From Pleionea litopenaei (lineage in GTDB: Bacteria > Pseudomonadota > Gammaproteobacteria > Enterobacterales > Kangiellaceae), in assembly GCF_031198435.1 (NCBI RefSeq), contig NZ_CP133548.1, positions 2,328,001 through 2,392,000 on the forward strand: a stretch of 64,000 bases of DNA, read 5' to 3'. The position numbers and the translations under genes were made by a program. Positions 9,752 to 18,072 of this stretch are shown here, piece after piece. The notes beneath the pieces were generated by a model, which was not told the DNA's origin, did no database searches, and worked only from the letters and a program-made list of their open reading frames with translations. Within the stretch, counting starts at the first letter, position 1; each line of letters starts with the position of its first letter.

Positions 9752-10492
9752 TTACTCAGCTTTTCCTGGGTCTAGCTGAGGAATCTTTGAATCATTGTAA
9801 CCTGGTGCACTTAGCTCATGTTCATTTGGATTTTTATAAATCCAACCAATACCGTTCACGGTTTCGACACTGTAACTGCCACTTGGATTAGTCACCATTG
9901 CAAAAGTCGACTGTTCACTGTAGGTGATGACAAATGGATATCGGTCGCCAAACCCATCAAGATACCCACTCACGGTTACATTACCCAAACGGTCGATTTT
10001 GGATTGCTTAACGGTCACTTGAGCAACTTGATTACTTGGTAATGGAAGTCGCAGAGATTGACCGGGTTCGGCCAGTAGCACAGCCTCTGCATCAATTCCC
10101 ACGGCGTCGAACTCAAGAACTTTAGTATGCGGAAATGTGGTGTAGTCCAATCCATATTGCCGCCCTGTCTGCCATAATTCTGGTGTCTCAGCAGTATCCA
10201 CTAAGTCGGTCTCTGTAGGATAGGTATCAACTAAATTTTTCGCCCGTGAACCTGCACTAACATCTTGATTTAAAACACGACTATGACTTGCTCGTGACGA
10301 ATCAAGGTCTCTTTTTGGGGAATGGGTCGTGGATTGATCGGCGTTAGTAGGCGATGGAACCGACGCTTTTTCGGCGTCGACGATCAAGGGCAGCACATCG
10401 TTTTCTGGCGTATCGTTAACACTATCAACAATAAAGAACGAAGCTAGACCAAAACACAATCCAGCGGTTATCCAGCTTTTCAATCTACTCAC
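9752..10492 (-). CDS. Exported protein resembling a reprolysin-type propeptide
   Basis: 246 residues: signal sequence or anchor (about 1-25), a low-complexity Ser/Asp-rich linker (about 35-85) and a globular C-terminal part. The latter has AEPGQSLRLPLPS, then VTVSGYLDGFGDRYPF, SYSVETVNGIGWIYKN and GYNDSKIPQLDP, the kind of beta-rich sequence I associate with the N-terminal region of bacterial reprolysin-like proteases, ahead of their catalytic domain. The downstream gene encodes such a protease without that region. GGGGG seven bases before GTG 10492 supports the start. Inhibitor, chaperone or separate secreted factor are alternatives. The family link is from memory and unverified. Confidence 0.7.
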   Translation of the reverse strand: MSRLKSWITAGLCFGLASFFIVDSVNDTPENDVLPLIVDAEKASVPSPTNADQSTTHSPKRDLDSSRASHSRVLNQDVSAGSRAKNLVDTYPTETDLVDTAETPELWQTGRQYGLDYTTFPHTKVLEFDAVGIDAEAVLLAEPGQSLRLPLPSNQVAQVTVKQSKIDRLGNVTVSGYLDGFGDRYPFVITYSEQSTFAMVTNPSGSYSVETVNGIGWIYKNPNEHELSAPGYNDSKIPQLDPGKAE

Positions 10493-10519
10493 CTATTCGC
10501 CCCCTAGGTTCATCATGAG

Positions 10520-10565
10520 CAGTCTGAATAACCCCGCAGTCTGAATAAGCCTTCAGTCTGAATAA
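10520..10565. repeat. Three 12-bp direct repeats, period 17
   Basis: CAGTCTGAATAA occurs exactly at 10520, 10537 and 10554. The array ends 28 bp upstream of the exported-protein start at 10492 on the minus strand, so it sits in that gene's leader or promoter. Nothing else stands out in the 348-bp gap 10493-10840 except an AT-rich tract around 10610-10680 that may hold the promoter. Confidence 0.75.
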
Positions 10566-10840
10566 GCATCGTTATCTCACGCTCGATATTCCCAAATCGG
10601 CCAGTTTTGAGATTTATTTAAGTCTTTTTTAATCTTTAAAATTTCCTTTTATAACCAATAATAAATTAGACGATCCGACAAGCGGTCGGTCAAACGAGCT
10701 CAACAAACTTAACCAGACGCAGTTTATTCTTTCTACCTAACTGATAACCTTGCCACAAGAGCGAGAATATTTAAGGGTAAAAAATGGATTTCCAGACGTT
10801 GTGAAAATTTATCAAGAACAGGTATTTAATGCTCAATGAT

Positions 10841-11314
10841 TCAATTCCATGATAAAAGAGACTGACGATCAGACTCCTTTACTTCTATCCATGATTCACC
10901 ACTCTCGGTTATTTCTTTTTTCCAAAAAGGTGTGCAGCTCTTCAAATGGTCCATTAAATAATCAGCCGCTTGAAAGCTTTCTTTGCGATGCAAAGAACTG
11001 ACTCCGACAACGACGATGGCTTCACCCGGCAAAATGACACCTACTCGATGTACTACTTTACACCCTTCGATACACCACCTTAGTCGAGCATTTTCTATGT
11101 GTTGATGAATCGATGTTTCAGTCATTCCAGGATAATGCTCTAAATAAAGCTGATTCACTTTTTCAGAGTCACTGTTTGGCCTTACTCGACCAACAAACCA
11201 CACTTCGGCACCGTGGGATAAATGTGGATCATGACCAAAGCCCATAATTGCTTGAGTATCGAGAGGTAACTCAGAAATTAAAATAGAGTTGTGTTCCTCT
11301 TTTTTATTATTCAT
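10841..11314 (-). CDS. moaE: Molybdopterin synthase catalytic subunit MoaE
   Basis: MoaE pairs with thiocarboxylated MoaD to insert two sulfurs into cyclic pyranopterin monophosphate, giving molybdopterin. Family landmarks are all present: GAEVWFVGRVR near the N-terminus, HRVGVILPGEAIVVVGVSS, HRKESFQAADYLMDHLK and the catalytic-site TPFWKKE. Length (~157) is normal. It is the last gene of moaABCDE. ATG 11314 is given as start; a GTG at 11335 would overlap the end of moaD and give seven more residues, and neither has a clear ribosome-binding site. Confidence 0.95.
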   Translation of the reverse strand: MNNKKEEHNSILISELPLDTQAIMGFGHDPHLSHGAEVWFVGRVRPNSDSEKVNQLYLEHYPGMTETSIHQHIENARLRWCIEGCKVVHRVGVILPGEAIVVVGVSSLHRKESFQAADYLMDHLKSCTPFWKKEITESGESWIEVKESDRQSLLSWN

Positions 11315-11327
11315 ATTTCGAGCTCGC

Positions 11328-11588
11328 TTACCCACCGCTCATCGGAGGAAAAAAGGCAACCTCTGCCTGTTCTGGAATTTCTGATTCGAGTTCACACATG
11401 GTTTGATTAATAGCGATGAGTGTTGTCTGAGAGAATGCCTCTTCTAGCTCTGGAAATCTTTGGCATAATAGCGATTGCAACTGAGCGATGGTCGATCTTG
11501 GTTCGACAGTAATCGAAAGCTCTTTGGTGTTAATTAATTCACTCAATGAGGCAAAAAACAGTACTTTAATCTCGTTGCCATGAACCAT
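11328..11588 (-). CDS. moaD: Molybdopterin synthase sulfur carrier subunit MoaD
   Basis: A small ubiquitin-like protein (86 residues) ending in the required Gly-Gly (PPMSGG), which is adenylated and thiocarboxylated before sulfur transfer in complex with MoaE. The beta-grasp start [12 protein letters not shown] is typical. ATG 11588 has AAGG eight bases upstream and overlaps the 3' end of moaC by 23 bases, so translation is probably coupled. The enzyme that activates MoaD (MoeB) is not encoded in this window. Confidence 0.94.
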   Translation of the reverse strand: MVHGNEIKVLFFASLSELINTKELSITVEPRSTIAQLQSLLCQRFPELEEAFSQTTLIAINQTMCELESEIPEQAEVAFFPPMSGG

Positions 11589-12048
11589 GTTTGCCACCTT
11601 CTTTTTGAACCACTTTAATACCTTCTATAACCATCAATGGGTCGACCGCTTTACACATATCAAATAGCGTGAGACAGGCAACGCTTACACCGGTTAAAGC
11701 TTCCATTTCAACTCCGGTTTTACCGTCCAATTTGCATAAACAGGTGATTCGAACACGGCGTCGTTCTTTATCAATCGAAAGATCTATGCTCACCTTGGTT
11801 AATGCTAACGGGTGACAAAGGGGTATCAACTGGCTGCATTGCTTTGCTCCTTGAATGCCAGCAATTCTCGCGACTGCGAAAACATCGCCTTTTTGATGAT
11901 CTCCTCGTTCGATTAATTCCAGCGTTTGCTCTGACATACACACAAAACCTTCTGCGAGTGCCGAGCGAGAAGTTATCGCTTTATCAGAGACATCGACCAT
12001 ATTGGCATAACCTTGTCGATTAATGTGTGTTAATTCTGACTGTGTCAT
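11566..12048 (-). CDS. moaC: Cyclic pyranopterin monophosphate synthase MoaC
   Basis: MoaC converts the 3',8-cyclo-GTP product of MoaA to cyclic pyranopterin monophosphate. Recognisable stretches are [26 protein letters not shown] with the catalytic-site His, [25 protein letters not shown] and a final KEGGKHG where most homologues have KxGGKSG. 160 residues is the usual length. It lies four bases after moaB and overlaps moaD. Confidence 0.96.
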   Translation of the reverse strand: MTQSELTHINRQGYANMVDVSDKAITSRSALAEGFVCMSEQTLELIERGDHQKGDVFAVARIAGIQGAKQCSQLIPLCHPLALTKVSIDLSIDKERRRVRITCLCKLDGKTGVEMEALTGVSVACLTLFDMCKAVDPLMVIEGIKVVQKEGGKHGSWQRD

Positions 12049-12052
12049 TCTG

Positions 12053-12571
12053 CTATTCAGCTCCGTGAGTATCTAAATGGCTTACAAAGTTACATGGCCT
12101 ATGAGTCGAATCGAGTTGTTGCATAAGAATTTCATCCCAAGCGGTTGCGCAAGCATTCGAAGATCCCGGCAAACAAAAAATAAGTGTGCGATTAGCCATT
12201 CCGGCAAACGCGCGCGATTGAATGGTCGACGAGCCAATCTGTCGATAAGAAATCTGACGAAACAATTCGCCAAACCCATCTATCTGCTTATCGAGTAAAA
12301 CCGAGACGGCTTCAGGGGTTGAATCTCGACCTGAAAATCCGGTACCACCCGTAGTAATAACGACCTGAATTTTGGGATCGGCGATCCATCGAGAGATTTC
12401 GCGACGAGTTAAATAAACATCGTCTTTGATAAGAATACGATCAAGCACTTGATGTCCGGCAGTCTCAATTCGTTGTTGTAATAAATCACCCGAACGATCT
12501 TCTTTGAGACTTCGAGTATCTGACAAGGTTAATATTGCAAACGCTAATGACGCTGATTTCGGCTTATCCAT
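12053..12571 (-). CDS. moaB: Molybdenum cofactor biosynthesis protein MoaB
   Basis: Member of the MogA/MoaB molybdopterin-binding family, which adenylylates molybdopterin before metal insertion or plays a related role. The signature [20 protein letters not shown] and the second [22 protein letters not shown] (GMANxTLIFxLPGS) are clear, as is [19 protein letters not shown]. It sits one base after the moaA stop, inside the moaABCDE operon, which favours MoaB over MogA. Confidence 0.94.
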   Translation of the reverse strand: MDKPKSASLAFAILTLSDTRSLKEDRSGDLLQQRIETAGHQVLDRILIKDDVYLTRREISRWIADPKIQVVITTGGTGFSGRDSTPEAVSVLLDKQIDGFGELFRQISYRQIGSSTIQSRAFAGMANRTLIFCLPGSSNACATAWDEILMQQLDSTHRPCNFVSHLDTHGAE

Positions 12572-12572
12572 A

Positions 12573-13640
12573 TTAACCTCCTATTTTCGACAAATTTATA
12601 ATCGCACCCGTCTTGTGCTGATGAAGGCTATGACTTACCGCTTTACCTTGAATTGTATTTTTAATACATTCAACCAGTTCTTTATCTGCACTTTCTTTTA
12701 ATAGCGAACGAAGAGACACACCCTCATCACTAAACAAACATCGATGAAGTTTTCCTTGCGCAGTGATGCGTATGCGATTACAGCTTTGGCAAAAGTTTTT
12801 ACTATAGGGCATGATAAAGCCAATCTTTCCTACATACTCAGAATGCGATAGTTCAACGGCCGGGCCTGCATGGCGATCACGTTTAAGTTCACTCCACCCC
12901 TGGCTCTTCAAAGATTCCAAAATAGGTTCAGCAGAAATATGTTGTTTTGAAAAGAATTGCCGATGCTCTCCTGTCTCCATAAGCTCGATGAAGCGGAGCG
13001 TTACGTTTCTTTTTTTAATCCAGTCTAAGAATAGGTTCAATTGATTCTGGTGATAATCTTTTAATAACACACTGTTTATTTTTATATCATTGAGTGAACT
13101 TGCAGCGGCGATTTCTATACCCTGTAAAATATCATTAAGTCGACTGTAGCCCGTGATCATCTGAAACTCTTGATGATTAATGCTATCGACACTGACATTT
13201 AACTGAGTGAGTCCTGCCTCTATCCAACCAGGAAGCTCTTGCATTAAGCGATAGCCATTGGTCGTTAATGCAACCTGCTCAATACCCTGTGTATTTCGAC
13301 AAAGATGAATAATATCGACTAAGTCTTTTCTCAATACTGGCTCACCACCAGTAATACGGACTTTTTTAGTTCCTAACGTAGCAAAAGTACTGACCAGTCG
13401 CTCGATTTCTGTTAAAGACAATTCTTTTGCGTCACCTGTTTCATTCGATTTACGGTATCCTTGAGGCAGACAATATTGGCATTTAAAATTACAGACATCG
13501 GTAATCGATAGACGTAAATAAGTCATGCGACGAGCAAATGCATCGGTCAATGGGTCAGCTTCGAAAGAGCCCTTCGTTTTCCTTAAGAGCTCAATGCTAT
13601 TTGCTGCCTCAGAACGTCCACCTATTGACTCCAAAATCAC
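12573..13640 (-). CDS. moaA: GTP 3',8-cyclase MoaA (radical SAM)
   Basis: MoaA opens molybdenum-cofactor synthesis by radical rearrangement of GTP. The SAM-binding [4Fe-4S] motif CNFKCQYC is at residues 50-57 and the second cluster motif in the C-terminal half appears as CQSCNRIRITAQGKLHRC. The extreme C-terminus KIGG supplies the GG tail required for activity. The first ~30 residues are longer than usual. GTG 13640 is given; AGAGGA abuts it, so TTG 13634, or a start nearer LTDAFARRMTYLRLS, is possible. First gene of moaABCDE, divergent from moeA. Confidence 0.95.
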   Translation of the reverse strand: MILESIGGRSEAANSIELLRKTKGSFEADPLTDAFARRMTYLRLSITDVCNFKCQYCLPQGYRKSNETGDAKELSLTEIERLVSTFATLGTKKVRITGGEPVLRKDLVDIIHLCRNTQGIEQVALTTNGYRLMQELPGWIEAGLTQLNVSVDSINHQEFQMITGYSRLNDILQGIEIAAASSLNDIKINSVLLKDYHQNQLNLFLDWIKKRNVTLRFIELMETGEHRQFFSKQHISAEPILESLKSQGWSELKRDRHAGPAVELSHSEYVGKIGFIMPYSKNFCQSCNRIRITAQGKLHRCLFSDEGVSLRSLLKESADKELVECIKNTIQGKAVSHSLHQHKTGAIINLSKIGG

Positions 13641-13746
13641 TCCTCTAGGATATATGCTTAAAGATCGAGCAGTTAAAATTCACCCGTCTTATCGTCATGA
13701 GTAGGCCCACTTAGCCAATGATAACGATACTTACCAGTCATTGCTT

Positions 13747-13815
13747 AACGATAACTGTTTAATGATAACTGTTTAACGATAGCTATTTAACGATAGCTAT
13801 TTAACGATAGTAACG
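13747..13815. repeat. 14-bp tandem repeat between moaA and moeA
   Basis: Four full copies of a 14-mer in two variant types, AACGATAACTGTTT-like (13747, 13761) and AACGATAGCTATTT (13775, 13789), then a partial fifth. The array is in the 334-bp divergent gap 13641-13974. A related ATTGTTACGATAGC occurs at 13927-13940. I do not find the Moco riboswitch signature in this gap. Possible iterated regulator sites, or slippage. Confidence 0.8.
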
Positions 13816-13974
13816 TGATTAGATTCCACACGCCAATTCACCTAACGATTTTTTCGCTATCTTCATGCATTAACTCAATGCCTACATTATACGTCTTAAT
13901 CGCTGTATAGACGCGCTAGTCGTTGAATTGTTACGATAGCTTTGCGCAATGACTACCTCAAGGACTCTCATCAC

Positions 13975-15213
13975 ATGGCTGCCGACTTTTGCTACAGTCC
14001 AGGATTAATGCCTTTCGAACAAGCTCGACGTCTGCTACTCGACTCGGTAAAAACCATCAATAGAATAGATAGTATTAACACTCGAAAGGCTATCAGCCGA
14101 ATTTTGGCCGGACCTATAATGGCGCCAATGGATGTGCCTGCGAATGATAATTCAGCGATGGACGGATTCGCCTTTGCTCATCAAAGTCTGTTAAACGATC
14201 GTCCTCTTGAACTGGTTGGAGAGGCGTTAGCCGGTCACCCTTATTCAACTGAGATATTACTTGGAGAGTGCGTGAGAATCACCACTGGCGCTGTGTTACC
14301 GAAAGGCGCAGATACTATTGAGATGAAAGAAAAATCGGTATTAGAAAACGCCTATGTTCGAATGAAGCACAATGTCTCTAAAGGCCAGTTTGTTCGTAAA
14401 AAAGGTGAAGATGTTCGCGCTGGCACTCCAATCTTTGAACAAGGGCACAAAATTACCGCTGCCGATATAGGCTTACTCAGCGCTTGTGGAATAGATAGGG
14501 TCGATGTTTACGATCGGATTAAGGTCGCTGTGTTATCCAGTGGTGATGAGTTAGTTGAACCCGGAGAACCGCTCAAGCCTGGACAACTTTACGACAGCAA
14601 TCGTCACATGCTCATTGCGGCACTTAGCCGCAGTCACTGTGAGGTAATTGACTTAGGCATTGCCAGAGATACCATCCACGACACTCGCCGAGCGTTAGAG
14701 AAGGCCTGCGAAGATGCTGATTTAATCATCAGTTCTGGAGGCGTCTCTGTTGGTGAAGCTGATCTGCTGAAACAAGTGGTCGACGACATAGGGACACTCA
14801 GCTTATGGAGAATCGCAGTGAAACCAGGGAAACCGTTTGCGTTCGGAACGATCGGTTCAGCGAGCTATGTCGGCCTGCCCGGAAACCCTGTTTCATCGTT
14901 GGTTACTTTCGCGCAACTCACTCTGCCAATACTGCATAAGCTGCAAGGACTAACAGCCAAACCTTCAACCTCATTACTTGCCAAACTTAAATTTCCAATA
15001 ACCCGACAAACGGGACGCAAAGAATTTATTCGAGCAAAAATAGCCTTTGATCAACAAGGCCAAGCATGGGTCGAGCCAACGGGAGCACAAGGTTCAGGAA
15101 TTCTCAGCAGTATGGTAGCCGCTGATGGGTTTATTGTGGTCGAGCCAGACATTGAAACCATCGCCGCCAATAGTTATGTATGTTTTGAGTGGTTCCCCGA
15201 AGAACTTCAATAA
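13975..15213 (+). CDS. moeA: Molybdopterin molybdenumtransferase MoeA
   Basis: MoeA inserts molybdate into adenylylated molybdopterin. Family features in order: SRILAGPIMAPMDVPAND, NSAMDGFAF with the catalytic-loop Asp, TTGAVLPKGADTI, VRKKGEDVRAG, the MogA-like domain with SSGDELVEPG, LYDSNRHML, IISSGGVSVGEAD, and the C-terminal LPGNPVSSLVTF. Length ~412 is normal. ATG 13975 with AAGGA ten bases upstream is preferred to the TTG at 13942. It is divergent from moaABCDE across the 14-bp repeat array, and its stop abuts the next, convergent gene. Confidence 0.96.
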   Translation: MAADFCYSPGLMPFEQARRLLLDSVKTINRIDSINTRKAISRILAGPIMAPMDVPANDNSAMDGFAFAHQSLLNDRPLELVGEALAGHPYSTEILLGECVRITTGAVLPKGADTIEMKEKSVLENAYVRMKHNVSKGQFVRKKGEDVRAGTPIFEQGHKITAADIGLLSACGIDRVDVYDRIKVAVLSSGDELVEPGEPLKPGQLYDSNRHMLIAALSRSHCEVIDLGIARDTIHDTRRALEKACEDADLIISSGGVSVGEADLLKQVVDDIGTLSLWRIAVKPGKPFAFGTIGSASYVGLPGNPVSSLVTFAQLTLPILHKLQGLTAKPSTSLLAKLKFPITRQTGRKEFIRAKIAFDQQGQAWVEPTGAQGSGILSSMVAADGFIVVEPDIETIAANSYVCFEWFPEELQ

Positions 15214-15939
15214 CTACTCAGTTCCAACCCTCTCGGCTTCGGCTTTCATCATTTCATTGTGCTCAACGACCTGACGCATAAACTTTCGATTAAAAGTTAG
15301 CGTCACTACAACCAGAATGATATCAATGAAAATGCTAGTGAGCGCCCCGGGAATTTGCATCTTTAATAAAAAGTTTCCGCTGCCTGCAAGCACCACAATT
15401 AATATTGAGTTGCTCGCAATGGATGATATTGTCGCTAGTAGAAAGGCTTTTATTCGCCAAACACTCAGTCTCAAAAGCAATACACCCGATAAGATATAAA
15501 ACAATGAGACGGTCATAGTTATCGAACCAATTAAGGGGAGGCTATCAATATACCATTGGGGTGGAACGATATCGTTAGACAGACCATGAATAAACTCTTT
15601 AATGATCGGAAAGTTCTCAAGATCTTTTTCCGCGTCTTTTGAGCCTTCTGTCGTGATTTCAGACTCTTGCTCTAACGATTCATCAGAAACGGGGTTTCGC
15701 TGTTCCGCCCTCTCTTTCTCACTATCAATTCTTCTTTGCTCAAGGTCTTCTAGCGCTTCATGCTGAATATCATAGAGTTCTGGCATGATCAAATTGCTAA
15801 CCCCAGAGAAAAACCCTAATGCTCCGAAAATAAGCATAAACACAGCGATCACGGTCATCCATGTTGGTCGCGGTAAATGTATTTCATCAAGCTTTTTCTT
15901 TTCAAGCTTCGTTTTTTCAGGGATATCTCTTTCACTCAC
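15214..15939 (-). CDS. Hypothetical membrane protein with charged loop
   Basis: About 241 residues: a Lys/Glu-rich cytoplasmic start, one membrane helix (~30-55), a highly charged Glu-rich loop (~65-110, probably disordered or helical), and three more membrane helices, ending in a charged tail. No family recognised. GTG 15939 has a GAG nine bases upstream; TTG 15945 is the alternative. Convergent with moeA with no gap between the stops and no visible terminator. Confidence 0.65.
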   Translation of the reverse strand: MSERDIPEKTKLEKKKLDEIHLPRPTWMTVIAVFMLIFGALGFFSGVSNLIMPELYDIQHEALEDLEQRRIDSEKERAEQRNPVSDESLEQESEITTEGSKDAEKDLENFPIIKEFIHGLSNDIVPPQWYIDSLPLIGSITMTVSLFYILSGVLLLRLSVWRIKAFLLATISSIASNSILIVVLAGSGNFLLKMQIPGALTSIFIDIILVVVTLTFNRKFMRQVVEHNEMMKAEAERVGTE

Positions 15940-16103
15940 AGCCAAGATCTCATTGTTACTTCTTGTTCATTTATAGCGGCTTTTTAACACACCTAAGATC
16001 AAACTACTAGGACGAATATCGACCCAAGTTCAGGATAAAATCACCGAGACTGTTAATCACTAATATAAATAATTGACTAACATAAATTTTAATTCGTCAT
16101 GAC

Positions 16104-17000
16104 TTAAATATTCATTTCTGGCATTTGTACCATATAAAATGTGAGAAAGAACTGAGTCAGTCTAAATATTGAATGGGCAACTTGAAAAGCGAACATTAAT
16201 GCAACCACACGAATCGCTACGCTCCACCAATTAAACCGCCAAAAGCGTCGAAGTGCAGCCGCCATATAGGCGATTAAACCAATCGGTAACAGTAAAAAAT
16301 AGATCCCTGCAACACTCTCTCGAAAACCGAACAAATCAGCGAATGTAAGAATTACCCACTCAGGCACTTGAGCAGCGACAATCCAAATAAGAAGCCACGC
16401 ATGGAGGTTTAATGAAAAAATTAGGTGGTCGGCAAAATAATAGCTCTTTCGATAACAAATAAAATAACTAAAAACAGCGAAAATGGGCACCTGAAGAATA
16501 ATCAGTGAACGAGCGAGTACTTTAACCAACTGATCATAGTGAACTTTAAATTCATTGGGCGTTGCTCCCATCGCTGCTATCTTATTCAGAGTCCACTCTT
16601 TGATCCAACCACTGTAGGGTTGCAAGGTAAGTTGATCGACAAATGTCACATAAAAGTCGGTTATTGGAGACAAAAATACGAACAACACGTTAATCAGCAG
16701 GAAAAAAGTAATCGGACGTAAAAAATCTACTCGACGTCCCTGATAGAAATTTAATTCAAATTGCCCGGGCTTCAATAGCATTAATTGCAACGTCGAACCT
16801 ATTTTTCCGTCAACCGATGTAATGTCTTCTAAAAACTGTTTTAACAAATAGAAAACTGAACGAAGCTCAGGCCGTAATCGCTCTTCACCACAACGACTGC
16901 AATAGCGTAAACTTATCGGATAGCCACAACTAGGACACGATATGGGTAAAGAAGTATCTTCCGATAGATTATGGCTCAATGTTTTTCCCTCACTGCTCAC
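16104..17000 (-). CDS. DUF3667-type membrane protein with N-terminal zinc ribbon
   Basis: The start of the protein has CPSCGYPISLRYCSRCGEERL, a four-Cys zinc ribbon, followed by the motif IGSTLQLMLLKPGQF and YQGRRVDFLRPITFFLL, which I associate with DUF3667 proteins, then four or five membrane helices. The function of the family is unknown. The GTG at 17000 has AAAGG too close to be ideal; a TTG at 16979 is better spaced but starts only shortly before the zinc ribbon. A 20-bp tandem repeat lies about 110 bp upstream. Confidence 0.75.
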   Translation of the reverse strand: MSSEGKTLSHNLSEDTSLPISCPSCGYPISLRYCSRCGEERLRPELRSVFYLLKQFLEDITSVDGKIGSTLQLMLLKPGQFELNFYQGRRVDFLRPITFFLLINVLFVFLSPITDFYVTFVDQLTLQPYSGWIKEWTLNKIAAMGATPNEFKVHYDQLVKVLARSLIILQVPIFAVFSYFICYRKSYYFADHLIFSLNLHAWLLIWIVAAQVPEWVILTFADLFGFRESVAGIYFLLLPIGLIAYMAAALRRFWRFNWWSVAIRVVALMFAFQVAHSIFRLTQFFLTFYMVQMPEMNI

Positions 17001-17107
17001 CTTTATTGATTCTCGATATGAAACAAGACATCACTTGCTCATCTCTTTAGACGCTAGGCTCGATTGAATGGTTTAACCTTGATTAAGTTCGGTTTTCAGT
17101 CCAGAAT

Positions 17108-17160
17108 TTTAACTGGTAGACAAGAACTTTAACTGACCGACAAGAGTTTTAACTGACCGA
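17108..17160. repeat. 20-bp tandem repeat, 2.6 copies
   Basis: Units start with TTTAACTG at 17108, 17128 and 17148; units two and three share TTTAACTGACCGA. The array lies between the DUF3667 gene start (17000) and the ZIP-like gene stop (17165), so it may belong to the promoter region of the former or the 3' end of the latter. Confidence 0.75.
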
Positions 17161-17164
17161 TCCG

Positions 17165-17887
17165 CTAATGGGTTTTAGTCAACACTTCTCCAAGCAATAC
17201 AAAGCAGAACCCCACTACCGCACCAAGGGGAGGTCCCCAATGCCTCTCTAGGCGAGCTTGCGGCGCGATATCTTGAAAGATCAAATACAAAATACCTCCA
17301 GCAGAAAACAACATAATCGCGCCTAATATTGCAGGTTCTGCCGATAAAAAGAAATAGCCCGAAAGGCCTGCGACGGGACCTAAAGCAGTTAAAGCCGTCA
17401 TGGTCAAAAGCGTTCGCCGCACACTTTGTCCGTTTTGTTCACACAACTCTCGAAACGCATTAAAGCCTTCAGGTAAGTTTTGCAGCCCAATGAGTACGGC
17501 AAGTAACCAAGCCGACTGCGGGTCAACAACGACCATCCCACCCAATGCAATGGCCTCAGGAAAATAATCCAATACCATTCCCATCAACTGAGGCGATTGA
17601 CGTCGCTTTAATCCTAATCGCCACTCCATAGCAAAAAAGGTTAGTCCGCCCAATAATACTAAGGCAACCGACCAGCCAGGGTAAGCAAACTGATGTTTGC
17701 CCTCAGGAACCAATACCAATGCGACAGCCCCTAACAACACGCCGCCACCCAGAGCAATCAAAAAGTGTCGAAGCTCTTGCTCCAACCAGCGCGGACGAAT
17801 ACTCTCTACCGACGCGAGCAGCCCACCAATCAGCATACAACCGCCGGATCCGATGGTAAGTAAAATGATCAAACTGATTTCCGACAT
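17165..17887 (-). CDS. ZIP-family metal transporter-like protein
   Basis: 240 residues with about eight hydrophobic segments and the paired ZIP motifs LDYFPEAIALGG and LIGLQNLPEGFNAF, which correspond to the metal-binding helices 4 and 5. In classical zinc/iron ZIPs these read HNxPEG; here both His are replaced (Tyr and Gln) while the Pro-Glu pairs stay. Metal preference may thus differ, or transport may be altered. ATG 17887 has AGGG at a normal distance. Divergent from the diguanylate cyclase gene. Confidence 0.85.
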   Translation of the reverse strand: MSEISLIILLTIGSGGCMLIGGLLASVESIRPRWLEQELRHFLIALGGGVLLGAVALVLVPEGKHQFAYPGWSVALVLLGGLTFFAMEWRLGLKRRQSPQLMGMVLDYFPEAIALGGMVVVDPQSAWLLAVLIGLQNLPEGFNAFRELCEQNGQSVRRTLLTMTALTALGPVAGLSGYFFLSAEPAILGAIMLFSAGGILYLIFQDIAPQARLERHWGPPLGAVVGFCFVLLGEVLTKTH

Positions 17888-18072
17888 GGATAACCCTAAC
17901 GTATTGAATTTTATCTAGATAATTAAAATCTCTTGCTTAACTTCATGAAACCGCGTATTTCAACTAAGCGCAACAAAAATCTTGAATTCTATTCTATACA
18001 ATTGCTTGGTAAGTTTGGTGTTCCATTAGATCTTGCCTAAACTTAAATAAAACAAAATAAATTTCGGACGCA

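Noticed and set aside
13641-13974. Moco riboswitch before moaA or moeA
   Set aside because: Looked for the conserved GC-rich stems of the Moco RNA motif; the gap is AT-rich and lacks them.
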